Source: Trabulsiella odontotermitis | GTDB taxonomy: Bacteria > Pseudomonadota > Gammaproteobacteria > Enterobacterales > Enterobacteriaceae | Direction of reading: 5' to 3' | Assembly: GCF_001297775.1 (NCBI RefSeq) | Contig: NZ_LIFX01000004.1 | Coordinates: forward strand, 1 to 64,000 | DNA length: 64,000 nt | Shown: positions 33,977-44,367 of the stretch, in pieces | How the letters are laid out: every line of letters begins with the position of its first letter | Position numbering within the stretch: position 1 is the first letter of the stretch | Translations under genes and position numbers: made by a program | Notes under the pieces: model-generated | The model's input: the letters and a program-made list of their open reading frames with translations, nothing else | Told to the model about the DNA's origin: nothing | Databases searched by the model: none

Positions 33977-35635
33977 ATGAAAATAAATAACTTTGGTGTT
34001 GGTACCCGTATGGGCGCTGGTTTTAGTATCGTTCTTGCCCTCATGATTATGATGGCTGTTACCGGGGTTGTTAAGTTAAGCGGTATCCTGAAAGATGCAG
34101 ATACGATTACCGGCCGGTTGCTGGTGCTCGAACGCCTCACCAGTGAGTGGGGTGCAGCAATCGATTACAACGGCGCGATGGGCCTTACCCTGCTGACCAC
34201 CGCCGATCCTGAAATCAAGACCTTTGCTCAGACCAGAATGAATGAAGTGACGCAGCGTGTCACGGTCATTCAGAAACAAGTAACCGAGACGATTGCCTCT
34301 GATGAGGGGAAAAAACTGCTGGATGCGGTTGGCGCGCAAAGAAAGCAGTATATCGCGGTGCGCGCGGATGCGATTCGCCTTAGTCAACAGGGCGACAGCG
34401 CGGCCACCAACGCGTTTATTCGTGAGAAACTCATCCCCGAAATGGAAATCTACTCCCGCACCGTGAAGGCGCTGGGGGAACATGAAAAAGCGCAGATCAA
34501 CAAAGCGGATGTTTCCATTAAAGGCAACGGTTCTGAAGCCATTGAGCTGCTGCTGATCCTCGGCGCGATTGCCATTATTTCTGGCATTCTGGTGGCATTG
34601 TTCATTACCCGCAGCATCACCCGTCCGCTGCAGGCCGCGGTGCATGTGGCGAAAGAAGTGGCCTCCGGCAATCTGGGCATTGAGGTGAAAGTTGAATCAC
34701 GCGACCAGTTGGGACAACTGATGCTCTCCCTGCAGGAGATGACGGACAGCCTGAGCAATACCGTGCGTAAAGTGCGTGAAGGTGCCGATAACATCGCGAT
34801 GGCGGCGTCTGAAATCAGCAACGGCAACACCGATCTGGCCTCCCGCACGGAAGAGCAGGCGGCGGGTGTGGAAGAGACCGCCGCGACGCTGGAAGAACTG
34901 ACTTCCACCATCAACAACACGGCCTCGAACACCGCACAGGCGTACCGTTATGTCAACGAGACGGCGACGGTGGTGAAACAAAACGGCGTGGTGATGGGCG
35001 AAGTCTCCTCGCAGATGCAGGAGATTTACGACTCGTCATCAAAAATGTCTGACATCATCCAGGTAATTGACGGCATCGCCTTCCAGACCAATATTCTGGC
35101 ACTGAACGCGGCGGTGGAAGCGGCGCGGGCGGGCGAGTCCGGTCGTGGCTTTGCGGTCGTGGCGGGTGAAGTGCGTACGCTGGCGCAACGCAGCGCCTCT
35201 GCGGCACGAGAAATCAAAGAGCTGATTGATGACTCTGTCTCGCGCATCGCTACCGGCCGCACGCTGGTTGAAAAAGCCGATGGCGGCATGGTGGAGATTG
35301 TTACCAACGTGCAGAACATGAGCCAGCTGATTGAAGAGATAGCCCAGGCCAGCCGCGAGCAGAGCGACGGTATCGCCCAGATCAACAGCGCTATGGGACA
35401 GATTGATACCACCACGCAGCAGAACGCGGCGCTGGTGGAAGAATCTGCGGCGGCGGCAGCCTCGATGCAGGAGCAGTCACAGGTGTTGCAGGCGATGGTC
35501 AGCGCGTTCCGCCTGAGTGAGCACGCGAAGAGAATCACTCGCCCGGACACCACCCGCCGCGAACAGAAGGACTTACCTGCCTCAGGTCGGTTTAAAAAAC
35601 TGGCACCGGAAGGGGATAACTGGGAAACGTTCTGA
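33977..35635 (+). CDS. Methyl-accepting chemotaxis protein with NWETF tail
   Basis: 552-aa chemoreceptor. TM1 at about residues 12-32, a four-helix-bundle periplasmic sensor (4HB_MCP type, about 35-185), TM2 at about 188-210 (LLLILGAIAIISGILVALF), HAMP starting ITRSITRPLQAAV, then the signalling hairpin with [19 protein letters not shown]. The C-terminus ends in a canonical NWETF pentapeptide, so it can recruit CheR and CheB at high affinity and assist low-abundance receptors. Ligand unknown. Transcribed from the FliA promoter upstream. Confidence 0.95.
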   Translation: MKINNFGVGTRMGAGFSIVLALMIMMAVTGVVKLSGILKDADTITGRLLVLERLTSEWGAAIDYNGAMGLTLLTTADPEIKTFAQTRMNEVTQRVTVIQKQVTETIASDEGKKLLDAVGAQRKQYIAVRADAIRLSQQGDSAATNAFIREKLIPEMEIYSRTVKALGEHEKAQINKADVSIKGNGSEAIELLLILGAIAIISGILVALFITRSITRPLQAAVHVAKEVASGNLGIEVKVESRDQLGQLMLSLQEMTDSLSNTVRKVREGADNIAMAASEISNGNTDLASRTEEQAAGVEETAATLEELTSTINNTASNTAQAYRYVNETATVVKQNGVVMGEVSSQMQEIYDSSSKMSDIIQVIDGIAFQTNILALNAAVEAARAGESGRGFAVVAGEVRTLAQRSASAAREIKELIDDSVSRIATGRTLVEKADGGMVEIVTNVQNMSQLIEEIAQASREQSDGIAQINSAMGQIDTTTQQNAALVEESAAAAASMQEQSQVLQAMVSAFRLSEHAKRITRPDTTRREQKDLPASGRFKKLAPEGDNWETF

Positions 35636-35654
35636 GTGACGCAATAATCAGGGA

Positions 35655-35695
35655 TAAAAAAACCGGCATGCTGTCATCATCATGCCGGTTTTATA
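35655..35695. terminator. Bidirectional terminator between MCP and digH
   Basis: AACCGGCATG (35661-35670) and CATGCCGGTT (35681-35690) form a perfect 10-bp stem. An A run on the left and TTTTAT on the right give T tracts on both strands, with the stronger one for digH on the minus strand. Confidence 0.85.
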
Positions 35696-37033
35696 TTATC
35701 GGCCCCAGCGGTTTCGGAGGTAACTCACCGCAGATCCCGTCTGCGGCTGACTGAGATACCCTTCCCGGAACAAAATCGTGCCGTTAATATTCGGATTGCT
35801 GTCGTTCAGATCGAGCTGTTTTTTCAGCTCCGGCACGCCGCCGTCAATGGCCCAGTCCGGCTCGTTTTTTGACGGCTCACCCACTTTGTACAGCGCAATG
35901 CCGATATACAGCCGGGTGTGAGTGGGTTTCACTACTTCTGCCCACCAGTTTGCCAGCACATCGTAGCGCGCGGCGCTGCGTGAAAACGGCCAGTACAGTT
36001 GCGGCGCGATATAATCCAGCAGCCCCTGTTGCACCCAGCGACGGGTATCCGCGTAAGACTCATCATAGGCGGCCGCGCCACGGGTGTCAGAGCCTGCCGG
36101 ATCAAATGACCGGTTGCGCCACACCCCGGCTGGACTGATGCCGAATTCAACGCCAGGTCGCTGTTGCCGGATGGTGCGTGAAACCTGTTCAATCAGCAGT
36201 TGTGTATTGTTGCGCCGCCAGTCGGCTTTACTGGCAAAGTGCTGCCCGTATTGTCTGAAGGTGTTCTGGTCATTAAGCCGCGAATCGGCAGACTCGGCAT
36301 AGAAGTAATCATCAAACTGCACGCCATCGACCGGATAGCGGGTAATCACTTCGCTGACAATACTGGTGATCCAGTCTCTGACGTCGGGAATGCCCGGATC
36401 AAGCACAAAGCGGTTGCCTGCGGTGCGGATCCAGTCGCGGTGCTCCACAAAAACACTGGCCGGGCGCAGTGATGACGTACGGTTTAATTTCGTTATGGTT
36501 GATGCACTGATGTTGGTGGAAACGCGATAAGGGTTAAACCAGGCATGCACTTTCATACCGCGACGATGCGCTTCATCCAGCATGAATTGCAGCGGATCAT
36601 AGCCTGGATCGGCGCCGATAGTGCCGGTCAGAACATCAGACCAGGGCAGAATCTTCGACGGCCAGAGCGCGGTGCCGTCCGGTTTAACCTGGAAGAAAAC
36701 CGTATTAATGCCGAGCTGTTGCAGATTATCCAGCTTGGCTTTCAGCGCGTCCTGTTGCTGGCGGATGCGCAGCGCGCTGCTGCTGACCTCAACGGATGAC
36801 ACTGGCGGCCAGTCGAGCCGCGAAACGGTGGTCAGCCAGATACCGCGAACGGTGGCCGGAGACGAGGGAGACTGAGGCTGAGGCCATTGCCCGGTAGAAG
36901 GAAGAGGCGTTACGAGTGAGGTGGGCGGCGCGGAGGCGCAACTTATTAACAGCAGTGCGGCGGTAATAAGCATACCGGGTTTTTTAACTATCGCTAAAGA
37001 CGAAATGCAGCGAGAAAACCGTAAACTTTCCAA
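35696..37033 (-). CDS. digH: DigH, lipoprotein glycosyl hydrolase acting on denuded peptidoglycan glycans
   Basis: 445-aa lipoprotein orthologous by eye to E. coli YddW/DigH. In E. coli it is an outer-membrane, divisome-localised hydrolase that cleaves peptide-free glycan strands and so helps daughter-cell separation. A lipobox LISC is at about residues 29-32. Core motifs MRGIWL-type (VRGIWLTTVSRLDWPPVSS), FQVKPDGTALWPSKILPWSD, and VDGVQFDDYFY, with the acidic pair likely catalytic, are all present. The frame begins at TTG 37033; starting there gives the basic n-region needed for export, whereas the next ATG (36973) lacks a ribosome site and leaves a very short signal sequence. Confidence 0.9.
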   Translation of the reverse strand: MESLRFSRCISSLAIVKKPGMLITAALLLISCASAPPTSLVTPLPSTGQWPQPQSPSSPATVRGIWLTTVSRLDWPPVSSVEVSSSALRIRQQQDALKAKLDNLQQLGINTVFFQVKPDGTALWPSKILPWSDVLTGTIGADPGYDPLQFMLDEAHRRGMKVHAWFNPYRVSTNISASTITKLNRTSSLRPASVFVEHRDWIRTAGNRFVLDPGIPDVRDWITSIVSEVITRYPVDGVQFDDYFYAESADSRLNDQNTFRQYGQHFASKADWRRNNTQLLIEQVSRTIRQQRPGVEFGISPAGVWRNRSFDPAGSDTRGAAAYDESYADTRRWVQQGLLDYIAPQLYWPFSRSAARYDVLANWWAEVVKPTHTRLYIGIALYKVGEPSKNEPDWAIDGGVPELKKQLDLNDSNPNINGTILFREGYLSQPQTGSAVSYLRNRWGR

Positions 37034-37210
37034 GTTCTCAATTCCAGATTAAGCCAAATCCCGTGACGTACAATGCGTCGTTGGCCTTCCGAAAGCAAGG
37101 GAATATTATTCTCAGGCTTCGCAATAATTCCAATAAAATCCAATAAATAATCGTCAAAAAAGACGATAGCCGGAACCTATTACATCTATAGGTGGGGCCA
37201 ATAATATTCA

Positions 37211-37224
37211 TTGATACCCGTCAA
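37211..37224. promoter_or_regulatory. FNR box upstream of ccp
   Basis: TTGATACCCGTCAA matches the FNR consensus TTGAT-N4-ATCAA in 9 of 10 fixed positions, 96 bases before the ccp start. It fits the known anaerobic FNR activation of E. coli yhjA. Confidence 0.75.
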
Positions 37225-37319
37225 TAACCATAATGCCTTTAAGGTTACCATCGGAATGCCGTAACGGTAAATATAGGGAATGTATTCAACCCTGGCGCAA
37301 TACCTCAAAGGACAGACTC

Positions 37320-38714
37320 ATGAAAAAGGTTAAATATATAATAGCCGCCATCGTTGTTGTCGTTTTGGTGTGTTATTTGGGACTGGCTGGATATATCTCG
37401 CATTATGACAGCCAACGAAGTAAAAATAATCCCACTCAGGCTTCGGCAGTTGCAGGAAATAATAAAATACTTGGGTTTTTCAGTGAAAAGGGATGTGATT
37501 ATTGTCACACGCCGTCTGCTGAATTACCTTTTTATGCCTCATTTCCTGTTGCGAAGCAGTTGATGGAATACGACGTTCAACTCGGATATAAATCCTTTAA
37601 CCTGGAGGCGGTGCGTAAAGCACTGATTGACGATACCCCTGTTCCACAAAGTGAGCTGAATAAAATTGAGTGGGTCATGCAGCATCAGACCATGCCGCCC
37701 GGACGTTATCTTTCTCTGCACTGGAGCGCCAGTGTCAGCCCGGAAGAGCAGGCGGATATTCTGAGCTGGGTTGCCGGTCAGCGTGAAAAGAACTATGCCA
37801 GTGCCGATGTTGCGGCGCAGCATCGTAACGAACCCGTGCAACCGATCCCCAGAAGCGTTCCTGTCGATGACAGGAAAGTCGATTTGGGCTTCCGTCTCTA
37901 CCATGATCCGCGCTTGTCCGGCGACAGCACGATTTCCTGTGCGCATTGCCACGCGTTGAATGCGGGTGGGGTGGATGGAAGAGAAACGTCAGTGGGTGTG
38001 GGTGGCGCTGTCGGGCCAATCAACGCACCGACGGTGTTCAACTCAGCCTTTAACATCGAGCAATTCTGGGATGGTCGTGCGCCATCGCTGCAGGCTCAGG
38101 CGGGTGGTCCGCCGCTGAACCCGATCGAAATGGCGTCTAAATCCTGGGACGATATCGTCGCGAAACTGGATAAAGACCCGGTGCTGAAACGGGATTTCCT
38201 GGCGGTCTATCCTGGCGGCTTTAGCGGTGACACCATTACCGACGCGATTGCCGAATTTGAAAAAACGCTCATCACGCCCGATTCGCCGTTTGATAAGTGG
38301 TTACGTGGCGATGACAAGGCGATGACGGCGCAGCAGTTACACGGTTATCAGCTGTTTAAAGATAACAAGTGCGCGACCTGCCATGGCGGTATCATTCTGG
38401 GTGGTCGTTCATTTGAACCGTTAGGACTGAAGCAGGACTTTAACTTTGGTGAAGTGACGGCCGCGGATATTGGCCGCATGAATGTCACCAAAGAAGTCCG
38501 CGACAAACTGCGTCAGAAAGTGCCGGGCTTACGTAACGTGACACTGACCGGGCCGTACTTCCACCGTGGTGATGTCACGTCACTGGATAGCGCCGTCAAA
38601 CTGATGTTGCGTTATCAGGTTGGCACTGACTTGCCGCAGCAGGACGTTGATGACATCGTTGCCTTCCTTGAAAGCCTGACCGGTGTTTATACCCCCTATA
38701 AACCCGTGCAGTAA
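37320..38714 (+). CDS. ccp: Tri-haem cytochrome c peroxidase (YhjA/Ccp)
   Basis: 464-aa periplasmic peroxidase anchored by an N-terminal helix (residues about 5-27), reducing hydrogen peroxide with electrons from the quinol pool and allowing peroxide to serve as an anaerobic respiratory acceptor in E. coli. Three haem c attachment sites are present: CDYCH in the N-terminal extension, CAHCH and CATCH in the two classical CcpA domains. Full-length match to E. coli YhjA. The start at 37320 has AAAGGA in front; the frame is open further up to 37233. Controlled probably by FNR (box at 37211), with OxyR known to contribute in E. coli. Confidence 0.95.
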   Translation: MKKVKYIIAAIVVVVLVCYLGLAGYISHYDSQRSKNNPTQASAVAGNNKILGFFSEKGCDYCHTPSAELPFYASFPVAKQLMEYDVQLGYKSFNLEAVRKALIDDTPVPQSELNKIEWVMQHQTMPPGRYLSLHWSASVSPEEQADILSWVAGQREKNYASADVAAQHRNEPVQPIPRSVPVDDRKVDLGFRLYHDPRLSGDSTISCAHCHALNAGGVDGRETSVGVGGAVGPINAPTVFNSAFNIEQFWDGRAPSLQAQAGGPPLNPIEMASKSWDDIVAKLDKDPVLKRDFLAVYPGGFSGDTITDAIAEFEKTLITPDSPFDKWLRGDDKAMTAQQLHGYQLFKDNKCATCHGGIILGGRSFEPLGLKQDFNFGEVTAADIGRMNVTKEVRDKLRQKVPGLRNVTLTGPYFHRGDVTSLDSAVKLMLRYQVGTDLPQQDVDDIVAFLESLTGVYTPYKPVQ

Positions 38715-39397
38715 CCGCCGTTTCCTCATGCCGTGCGTCATCTGATGCACGGCATTTTTCATTCTTACGTTTGCACACCATAATGTCAGGGGAACGGGGG
38801 GCAAAGTGGGTTGCGAGCCGGAATTATTATTATTTTCATTACCGGTTTAATGTGAAGCTCTTCGCAAATAGTAACGTTTCAGCAAATATCTCGCCTGAAA
38901 AATGACAAAACGCAGTCAGCAAAATCCAGGAATTTATTAAGATTCTACTCGCCAAATGTTTATTTATTCCGCAAAAAAAGACCTTGATTTTAGTGTGTTC
39001 AGGATTATATTGCAGAACGAAGAAAATAGATTTTACTTAGTGTGCTTTGATGTAAATCAGTAAAATGAATAATAGCTCATAATATACCCATAAAGGGGTA
39101 TTGAGGGATGGTTTTTTAAGTTACTTAACTGATTTTATTAGTTTTTTTAAGGCGTTTTAAATAAAGTAAAATTGAAGCGATCGGATTATACTGCAACGAA
39201 AAAAATGTACAATCGCAACCTGAAGGAGAATTTTGCTGAAATCCGGGGTTGTTTGATTTAGATCTCACAATATTGAAAATTTAGCCCCCTGAGGGCCGCA
39301 ATATTATATTTTTGTTTATGAATGTCGAGGTGATCTCATCATTTAATCGACAATAAACATATATTATCGCTTTCTTGTCATAAAGGAATGACAACAA
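38715..39397. other. 683-base AT-rich leader region of the hyb operon
   Basis: No gene larger than about 18 codons. It ends ccp (the first 50 bases include a GCCGTGC/GCACGGC-type hairpin at 38731-38754, likely the ccp terminator followed by TTTTTC) and then carries the hyb promoter. Two FNR-like sites occur: a good one at 39047-39060 and a weak one at 39253-39266 (TTGATTTAGATCTC, 8 of 10). Unusually long for a hyb leader. Confidence 0.6.
39047..39060. promoter_or_regulatory. FNR-like box in the hyb leader
   Basis: TTGATGTAAATCAG matches TTGAT-N4-ATCAA in 9 of 10 fixed positions, 338 bases before hybO. Anaerobic activation would suit a hydrogenase operon, though the distance requires a promoter well upstream of hybO. 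Confidence 0.5.
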
Positions 39398-40516
39398 ATG
39401 GAAGGAGTAAATGCGTTAATCTCTTCTCATGGTGTGAGTCGCCGTGATTTCATGAAGCTTTGCACCGCGCTGGCTGCGACCATGGGCTTAAGCAGTGAAG
39501 CCGCGGCCGCCATCGCCGAATCTGTCAGTAGTCCGCAGCGCCCGCCCGTGGTCTGGATTGGCGCGCAGGAGTGTACCGGTTGTACAGAATCGCTGCTCCG
39601 TGCAACGCACCCGACGGTAGAAAACCTGGTGCTGGAGACCATCTCGCTGGAATACCACGAGGTGCTTTCTGCAGCCTTCGGCCATCAGGTCGAAGAAAAC
39701 AAACATAACGCGCTTGAGAAGTATAAAGGGCAGTATGTTCTGGTCGTCGATGGTTCCATCCCGTTAAAGGACGATGGCATCTACTGCGTGGTGGCTGGGG
39801 AACCGATTATCGATCATATCCGCAAGGCGGCTGAGAATGCGGCGGCGATTATCGCCATCGGCTCCTGCTCATCCTGGGGCGGCGTCGCGGCGGCGGGGGT
39901 TAACCCGACGGGCGCGGTCGGGCTTCAGGAGGTATTGCCGGGTAAAACCGTGATCAATATTCCGGGCTGCCCGCCAAACCCGCAGAACTTCCTGGCGACG
40001 GTCGCGCATATCATTACCTTCGGTAAACCGCCAAAACTGGACGCGAAAAACCGTCCGGCCTTTGCGTATGGCCGTTTGATCCACGAACACTGTGAGCGTC
40101 GTGCGCATTTTGATGCCGGTCGCTTTGCCAAAGAGTTCGGTGATGAAGGGCATCGCGAAGGGTGGTGTCTCTACCATCTCGGCTGTAAAGGGCCGGAAAC
40201 CTGGGGTAACTGCTCAACGCTGCAATTCTGCGACGTGGGCGGCGTCTGGCCGGTATCGATAGGTCATCCGTGCTATGGCTGTAATGAACAAGGGATTGGC
40301 TTCCACAAAGGCATTCATCAACTGGCTAACGTTGAGAATCAGACGCCACGTTCAGAAAAACCCGACGTCAACAATCGGGAAGGCGGCAATGTCTCGGCAA
40401 CGGCGGTCGGTTTGTTGGGCGGCGTAGTGGGGCTGGTAGCCGGCGTCAGTGTGATGACGGTGCGCGAACTGGGACGTCAGCAGAAGAAAGACGATGCTGA
40501 TTCACGGGGAGAATAG
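39398..40516 (+). CDS. hybO: Hydrogenase-2 small subunit HybO
   Basis: 372-aa [NiFe]-hydrogenase small subunit that carries electrons from the active site through three Fe-S clusters. Twin-arginine signal SRRDFMKL at residues 14-21, proximal cluster cysteines in [10 protein letters not shown], medial and distal cluster ligands in [20 protein letters not shown] and [12 protein letters not shown]-terminal membrane helix ([17 protein letters not shown]) anchors it in the inner membrane facing the periplasm, and the tail ADSRGE is as in E. coli. Start at ATG 39398 with AAGGA ten bases upstream. First gene of a complete hybOABCDEFG operon. Confidence 0.98.
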   Translation: MEGVNALISSHGVSRRDFMKLCTALAATMGLSSEAAAAIAESVSSPQRPPVVWIGAQECTGCTESLLRATHPTVENLVLETISLEYHEVLSAAFGHQVEENKHNALEKYKGQYVLVVDGSIPLKDDGIYCVVAGEPIIDHIRKAAENAAAIIAIGSCSSWGGVAAAGVNPTGAVGLQEVLPGKTVINIPGCPPNPQNFLATVAHIITFGKPPKLDAKNRPAFAYGRLIHEHCERRAHFDAGRFAKEFGDEGHREGWCLYHLGCKGPETWGNCSTLQFCDVGGVWPVSIGHPCYGCNEQGIGFHKGIHQLANVENQTPRSEKPDVNNREGGNVSATAVGLLGGVVGLVAGVSVMTVRELGRQQKKDDADSRGE

Positions 40517-40518
40517 CC

Positions 40519-41502
40519 GTGGATAGACGTAATTTCCTGAAAATAGCGTCCGGTGGGGCGCTGCTGATCGGCAGCACCTCTCCCGGTCATGCGGCGGCGG
40601 AAAACCGTCCGCCGATCCCTGGCTCGCTCGGCATGCTGTATGACTCTACGCTCTGCGTGGGGTGTCAGGCGTGTGTGACGAAATGCCAGGATATCAACTT
40701 CCCCTCCCGCAACCCGGAAGGCCCGCAAACCTGGTCGAACAACGACAAGCTGTCGCCCTATACCAATAACATTATTCAGGTGTGGCACAGCGGCACAGGC
40801 GAGCACAAGGATCAGCTCGACGATGGCTATGCCTACATCAAAAGACAGTGCATGCACTGTGTTGATCCGAACTGCGTGTCCGTATGTCCGGTGCAGGCGC
40901 TGACCAAACACCCGAAAACCGGCATCGTTCAGTACGACCCTGATATCTGCACGGGCTGTCGCTACTGCATGGTCGGTTGCCCGTACAACGTCCCGAAATA
41001 CGACTACAACAACCCGTTCGGCGCCATTCACAAGTGTGAACTGTGCAACCAGAAGGGCGTTGAGCGTCTTGATAAGGGCGGATTACCGGGCTGTGTCGAA
41101 GTCTGTCCGGCAGGGGCGGTGATTTTCGGTACCCGTGAAGAACTGATGGCGGAAGCGAAAAAACGTCTGCAGATGAAGCCTGGCGACGAGTATCACTACC
41201 CGCGCGAGACGGTGGATTCCACGGACCGTTATCAGCATACGGTGCCGCATTACCAGCAGCATTTGTACGGTGAGAAAGAGGGTGGCGGCACGCAGGTGCT
41301 GGTACTGACCGGTGTGCCTTATGAAGAGTTAGGGCTGCCGAAACTGGATGATCTCTCCACCGGCGCGCGCTCGGAGAATATCCAGCACACGCTGTACAAA
41401 GGCATGGTGTTACCACTGGCCGTGCTTGCGGGGTTGACCGCCCTGGTGCGTCGCAACACCAAAAACGACCATCACGACGGAGGGGACGACGATGAGTCAT
41501 GA
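40519..41502 (+). CDS. hybA: Hydrogenase-2 ferredoxin-type subunit HybA
   Basis: 327-aa periplasmic 4x[4Fe-4S] electron-transfer subunit. Tat signal [11 protein letters not shown] at the start; four cysteine clusters, [39 protein letters not shown] and CELCNQ...CVEVCP. A C-terminal helix ([18 protein letters not shown]) anchors it. It passes electrons from HybO to HybB and the quinone pool. GTG start at 40519, two bases after hybO, and its end overlaps hybB by 11 bases. Confidence 0.97.
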   Translation: MDRRNFLKIASGGALLIGSTSPGHAAAENRPPIPGSLGMLYDSTLCVGCQACVTKCQDINFPSRNPEGPQTWSNNDKLSPYTNNIIQVWHSGTGEHKDQLDDGYAYIKRQCMHCVDPNCVSVCPVQALTKHPKTGIVQYDPDICTGCRYCMVGCPYNVPKYDYNNPFGAIHKCELCNQKGVERLDKGGLPGCVEVCPAGAVIFGTREELMAEAKKRLQMKPGDEYHYPRETVDSTDRYQHTVPHYQQHLYGEKEGGGTQVLVLTGVPYEELGLPKLDDLSTGARSENIQHTLYKGMVLPLAVLAGLTALVRRNTKNDHHDGGDDDES

Positions 41503-42667
41503 TCCGAAACCGCTGGGCGGTAAGCTCGTCAGCAAGCCGATCCTGTTCTTCGGCCCGCTGATACTGCTCTGTCTCCTGTTTATCGGCAAGCGTCTGGTGT
41601 TCGGTCTGGGCTCGGTCTCTGATCTGAACGGCGGTTTTCCGTGGGGGATCTGGATCGCCTTTGACCTGCTGATCGGCACCGGTTTCGCGTGCGGCGGCTG
41701 GGCGCTGGCCTGGGCAGTGTATGTCTTTAACAAAGGCGAATATCACCCGCTGGTGCGACCTGCGCTGCTGGCGAGCCTGTTCGGCTATTCGCTGGGTGGT
41801 CTGTCGATCACCATCGATGTGGGTCGTTACTGGAACCTGCCGTACTTCTACATTCCGGGGTTCTTCAACGTCAACTCGGTGCTGTTTGAGACGGCGGTCT
41901 GTATGACCATCTACATCGGCGTAATGGCGCTGGAATTTGCGCCAGCACTGTTCGAGCGGCTGGGCTGGAAAGTCTCCCTGAAGCGCATCAATAAAGTGAT
42001 GTTCTTTATCATCGCCTTTGGCGCGTTGCTGCCGAGCATGCACCAGTCGTCAATGGGCTCACTGATGATTGTCGCCGGGCATAAAGTGCATCCGCTGTGG
42101 CAAAGCTATGAAATGCTGCCGCTGTTCTCCCTGCTGACCGCGTTCATCATGGGTTTCTCGATCGTCATTTTCGAGGGATCGCTGGTGCAGAGCGGCCTGC
42201 GTGGAAACGGGCCGGATGAACAACCGCTGTTCAGAAAACTGATGGGCACCATCAGCATTTTCCTTGCGCTGTTCCTGGTGCTGCGTTTTGGCGAACTCAT
42301 CTACCGGCACAAACTCGGGTTAGCCTTTGCGGGCGATTTCTATTCAGTGATGTTCTGGGTGGAAATTCTGCTGCTGGCCTTCCCGCTGGTGGTGCTGCGT
42401 GTGCCGAAACTGCTCCATGATTCGCGGATGCTGTTCATCGGGGCGCTGAGCATGCTGTTGGGCTGTGCGCTGTGGCGTTTGTCCTACTCGCTGGTCGCCT
42501 ACAATCCGGGCAACGGTTATCAGTACTTCCCGGCCTGGGAAGAGATTTTAATTTCTATTGGTTTTGTGGCAATTGAGGTATGTGCATACATCTTACTCAT
42601 TCGTTTACTGCCGATAATTCCTCCTTTAAAGCAACACGATCATCGTCATGAGGCGAGCAAAGCATGA
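41492..42667 (+). CDS. hybB: Hydrogenase-2 integral membrane subunit HybB (NrfD family)
   Basis: 391-aa protein with about ten membrane helices. It lacks haem and exchanges electrons and protons with the quinone pool; in E. coli it lets hydrogenase-2 run as a proton-motive-force-driven H2 producer. The NrfD-type segment [23 protein letters not shown] lies at about residue 46. Overlaps hybA and hybC. Confidence 0.96.
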   Translation: MSHDPKPLGGKLVSKPILFFGPLILLCLLFIGKRLVFGLGSVSDLNGGFPWGIWIAFDLLIGTGFACGGWALAWAVYVFNKGEYHPLVRPALLASLFGYSLGGLSITIDVGRYWNLPYFYIPGFFNVNSVLFETAVCMTIYIGVMALEFAPALFERLGWKVSLKRINKVMFFIIAFGALLPSMHQSSMGSLMIVAGHKVHPLWQSYEMLPLFSLLTAFIMGFSIVIFEGSLVQSGLRGNGPDEQPLFRKLMGTISIFLALFLVLRFGELIYRHKLGLAFAGDFYSVMFWVEILLLAFPLVVLRVPKLLHDSRMLFIGALSMLLGCALWRLSYSLVAYNPGNGYQYFPAWEEILISIGFVAIEVCAYILLIRLLPIIPPLKQHDHRHEASKA

Positions 42668-44367
42668 GCCAACGTATAACTATTGATCCGGTAACCCGTA
42701 TTGAAGGGCATTTACGCATCGATTGCGAAATTGAAAACGGCGTCGTGTCAAAAGCGTGGGCATCGGGAACCATGTGGCGCGGCATGGAAGAAATCGTCAA
42801 GAACCGTGATCCGCGTGATGCGTGGATGATCATGCAGCGTATCTGCGGCGTGTGCACCACCACGCACGCGCTGGCGTCCGTTCGTGCGGTCGAGAGCGCG
42901 CTGAAGATCAACGTTCCACTCAACGCGCAGTACATTCGCAACATTATTTTGTCGGCACATACCATGCACGACCACATCGTGCATTTCTATCAGTTGTCGG
43001 CGCTGGACTGGGTGGATATCACCTCCGCACTGAATGCTGATCCGGCGAAAGCGTCGGCGCTGCTGAAAGGCGTGTCAACCTGGCACCTGAACAGCACGGA
43101 AGAGTTCACGAAGGTACAGAACAAGGTCAAGGCGCTGGTGGCCAGCGGTCAGTTGGGGATTTTCGCCAACGGCTACTGGGGACACCCGGCGATGAAACTG
43201 CCGCCGGAAGTCAACCTGATTGCCGTTGCCCACTATCTGCAGGCGCTGGAGTGCCAGCGTGACGCTAACCGCGTGGTGGCGCTGCTGGGCGGTAAAACAC
43301 CGCACATTCAGAACCTCGCCGTGGGTGGCGTCGCGAACCCGATCAACCTTGACGGGCTTGGCGTGCTGAACCTTGAGCGCCTGATGTACATCAAGTCGTT
43401 TATCGACAAGCTGAGCGATTTCGTTGAGCAGGTTTATAAGGTCGATACCGCGGTCATCGCGGCGTTCTACCCGGAATGGCTGGAGCTGGGCAAAGGCTCG
43501 AAAAACTATCTGGCGGCGCCGGAATACCCGACCGACGGCCAGAACGGCAGCTTCCTGTTCCCGGGCGGTTATATCGCCGACAGCGATCTGTCGACGTACC
43601 GGCCGATCACCTCGCACACGGATGAATACCTGATTAAGGGCATTCAGGAGAGCGCGAAGCACGCCTGGTACAAAGACGAAGCGCCGCAGGCGCCGTGGGA
43701 AGGCACCACCATCCCGAATTTCACCGGCTGGAATGCGGATGAAAAATACTCGTGGGTGAAATCGCCGACCTTCTACGGCAAAACGGTGGAAGTCGGGCCG
43801 CTCGCCAACATGCTGTGCAAACTGGCGGCGAAACGCGAGTCCACCTGGAACAAGCTCGGTGAAATCATCGCCATTTACCAGAAGCTGACCGGGAAAACGA
43901 TTGAAGTGGCGCAACTGCATTCGACGCTGGGTCGCATCGTCGGGCGTACCGTGCACTGCTGCGAACTGCAACACATCCTGGAGAATCAGTTCAACGCGCT
44001 GATCGCAAACATCGGTAAAGGCGACCACGTCACCTTCGTGAAACCGGATATCCCGGCCAATGCGGAGTTTAAAGGCGTTGGTTTCCTCGAAGCGCCGCGC
44101 GGGATGCTCTCGCACTGGGTGGTCATTAAGGACGGGAAAATCAGCAACTATCAGGCGGTCGTGCCGACAACCTGGAACTCAGGGCCGCGTAACTTTAACG
44201 ATGATGTCGGACCGTACGAGCAGTCGCTGGTAGGTACACCGATTGCCGATCCGGAAAAACCGCTGGAAGTGGTAAGGACTGTCCACTCCTTTGACCCGTG
44301 CATGGCCTGCGCGGTGCATGTGGTGGATGCTGATGGAAATGAAGTGGTCTCAGTGAAGGTTCTGTAA
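42664..44367 (+). CDS. hybC: Hydrogenase-2 large (catalytic) subunit HybC
   Basis: 567-aa [NiFe] subunit oxidising H2 in the periplasm. The four Ni-Fe ligands are Cys61 and Cys64 in RICGVCTTTH and Cys546 and Cys549 in DPCMACAVH, the same numbers as in E. coli. The 15-residue C-terminal peptide after His552 (VVDADGNEVVSVKVL) is the part removed by HybD after metal insertion. It has no signal of its own and is exported with HybO. The stop overlaps the hybD start (TAATG). Confidence 0.98.
   Translation: MSQRITIDPVTRIEGHLRIDCEIENGVVSKAWASGTMWRGMEEIVKNRDPRDAWMIMQRICGVCTTTHALASVRAVESALKINVPLNAQYIRNIILSAHTMHDHIVHFYQLSALDWVDITSALNADPAKASALLKGVSTWHLNSTEEFTKVQNKVKALVASGQLGIFANGYWGHPAMKLPPEVNLIAVAHYLQALECQRDANRVVALLGGKTPHIQNLAVGGVANPINLDGLGVLNLERLMYIKSFIDKLSDFVEQVYKVDTAVIAAFYPEWLELGKGSKNYLAAPEYPTDGQNGSFLFPGGYIADSDLSTYRPITSHTDEYLIKGIQESAKHAWYKDEAPQAPWEGTTIPNFTGWNADEKYSWVKSPTFYGKTVEVGPLANMLCKLAAKRESTWNKLGEIIAIYQKLTGKTIEVAQLHSTLGRIVGRTVHCCELQHILENQFNALIANIGKGDHVTFVKPDIPANAEFKGVGFLEAPRGMLSHWVVIKDGKISNYQAVVPTTWNSGPRNFNDDVGPYEQSLVGTPIADPEKPLEVVRTVHSFDPCMACAVHVVDADGNEVVSVKVL

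Noticed and set aside
39205-39261. 18-codon ORF in the hyb leader as a possible leader peptide
   Set aside because: No ribosome site in front and no regulatory codon run; too short to support.
39253-39266. Second FNR/CRP-like site in the hyb leader
   Set aside because: Only 8 of 10 FNR positions match, and only one CRP half-site (TCACA) is good; kept as a remark in the intergenic entry, not as a feature.
43075-44115. 346-codon ORF on the minus strand
   Set aside because: Antisense shadow of hybC, whose cysteine ligands and length are certain.
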